From contig CAILKC010000541.1 in NCBI GenBank assembly GCA_903834675.1, positions 1 to 5,442 on the forward strand: 5,442 nucleotides of DNA. Direction: 5' to 3'. Positions 5,433 through 5,442 of this stretch are shown here, piece by piece (position 1 is the first letter of the stretch; each line of letters begins with the position of its first letter). Both the position numbers and the translations under genes were made by a program. The notes under the pieces are model-generated. The model saw only the letters and a program-made list of their open reading frames with translations. It had not been told where the DNA came from and searched no databases. Origin of the DNA: an uncultured Victivallales bacterium. Lineage in GTDB: Bacteria > Verrucomicrobiota > Lentisphaeria > Oligosphaerales > JAFGRS01.

Positions 5433-5442
5433 GGCATACCGA

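Noticed and set aside
5039..5437. 132-codon minus-strand open frame at the right edge
   Set aside because: It overlaps the 3' end of ppk2 and the hairpin repeats. The Arg/Pro/Gly-rich translation fits a spurious frame through repeat DNA.

Overview
The window is GC-rich bacterial DNA with four complete protein-coding genes, separated by non-coding gaps of about 90 to 360 bases that carry several inverted and direct repeats. No rRNA, tRNA, CRISPR array, insertion sequence or phage gene was seen. The gene content is a URO-D-superfamily protein without the HemE signature, a ceramidase-like hydrolase without a signal peptide, a hypothetical lipoprotein and a PPK2 kinase. With the palindromic intergenic elements, this resembles Planctomycetes/Lentisphaerae/Verrucomicrobia-type genomes or related uncultured lineages. 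That placement is inferred from gene style and repeats, not from a marker gene.

Layout: (1) Bases 1-303 are non-coding, with a 13-bp stem-loop (12-49), a pyrimidine-rich low-complexity tract bordered by a 10-nt direct repeat (81-172), and the leader of the first gene. (2) 304-1377, plus strand: uroporphyrinogen-decarboxylase/cobamide-methyltransferase superfamily protein of unknown substrate. (3) 1378-1468: short convergent gap. (4) 1469-2338, minus strand: predicted lipoprotein with a TPR-like N-terminal helical pair and an uncharacterised C-terminal region. (5) 2339-2696: 358-base divergent gap that must hold the promoters of both neighbours. (6) 2697-4220, plus strand: neutral/alkaline ceramidase-like hydrolase. 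(7) 4221-4363: 143-base gap with a weak stem-loop. (8) 4364-5161, plus strand: class-I-like polyphosphate kinase 2 starting at GTG. (9) 5162-5442: non-coding and rich in hairpins, including a near-duplicate pair of 20-nt dyads and a cluster of three hairpins that looks like a dispersed intergenic repeat.

The strand order (+, -, +, +) and the gap sizes suggest mostly independent transcription units. Nothing in the sequence ties the four genes into one pathway. I found no convincing undescribed multi-gene system. The points most worth a second look are the altered metal site of the ceramidase-like protein, the URO-D-like protein lacking the usual catalytic and zinc motifs, the uncharacterised lipoprotein fold, and the repeat elements at both ends.
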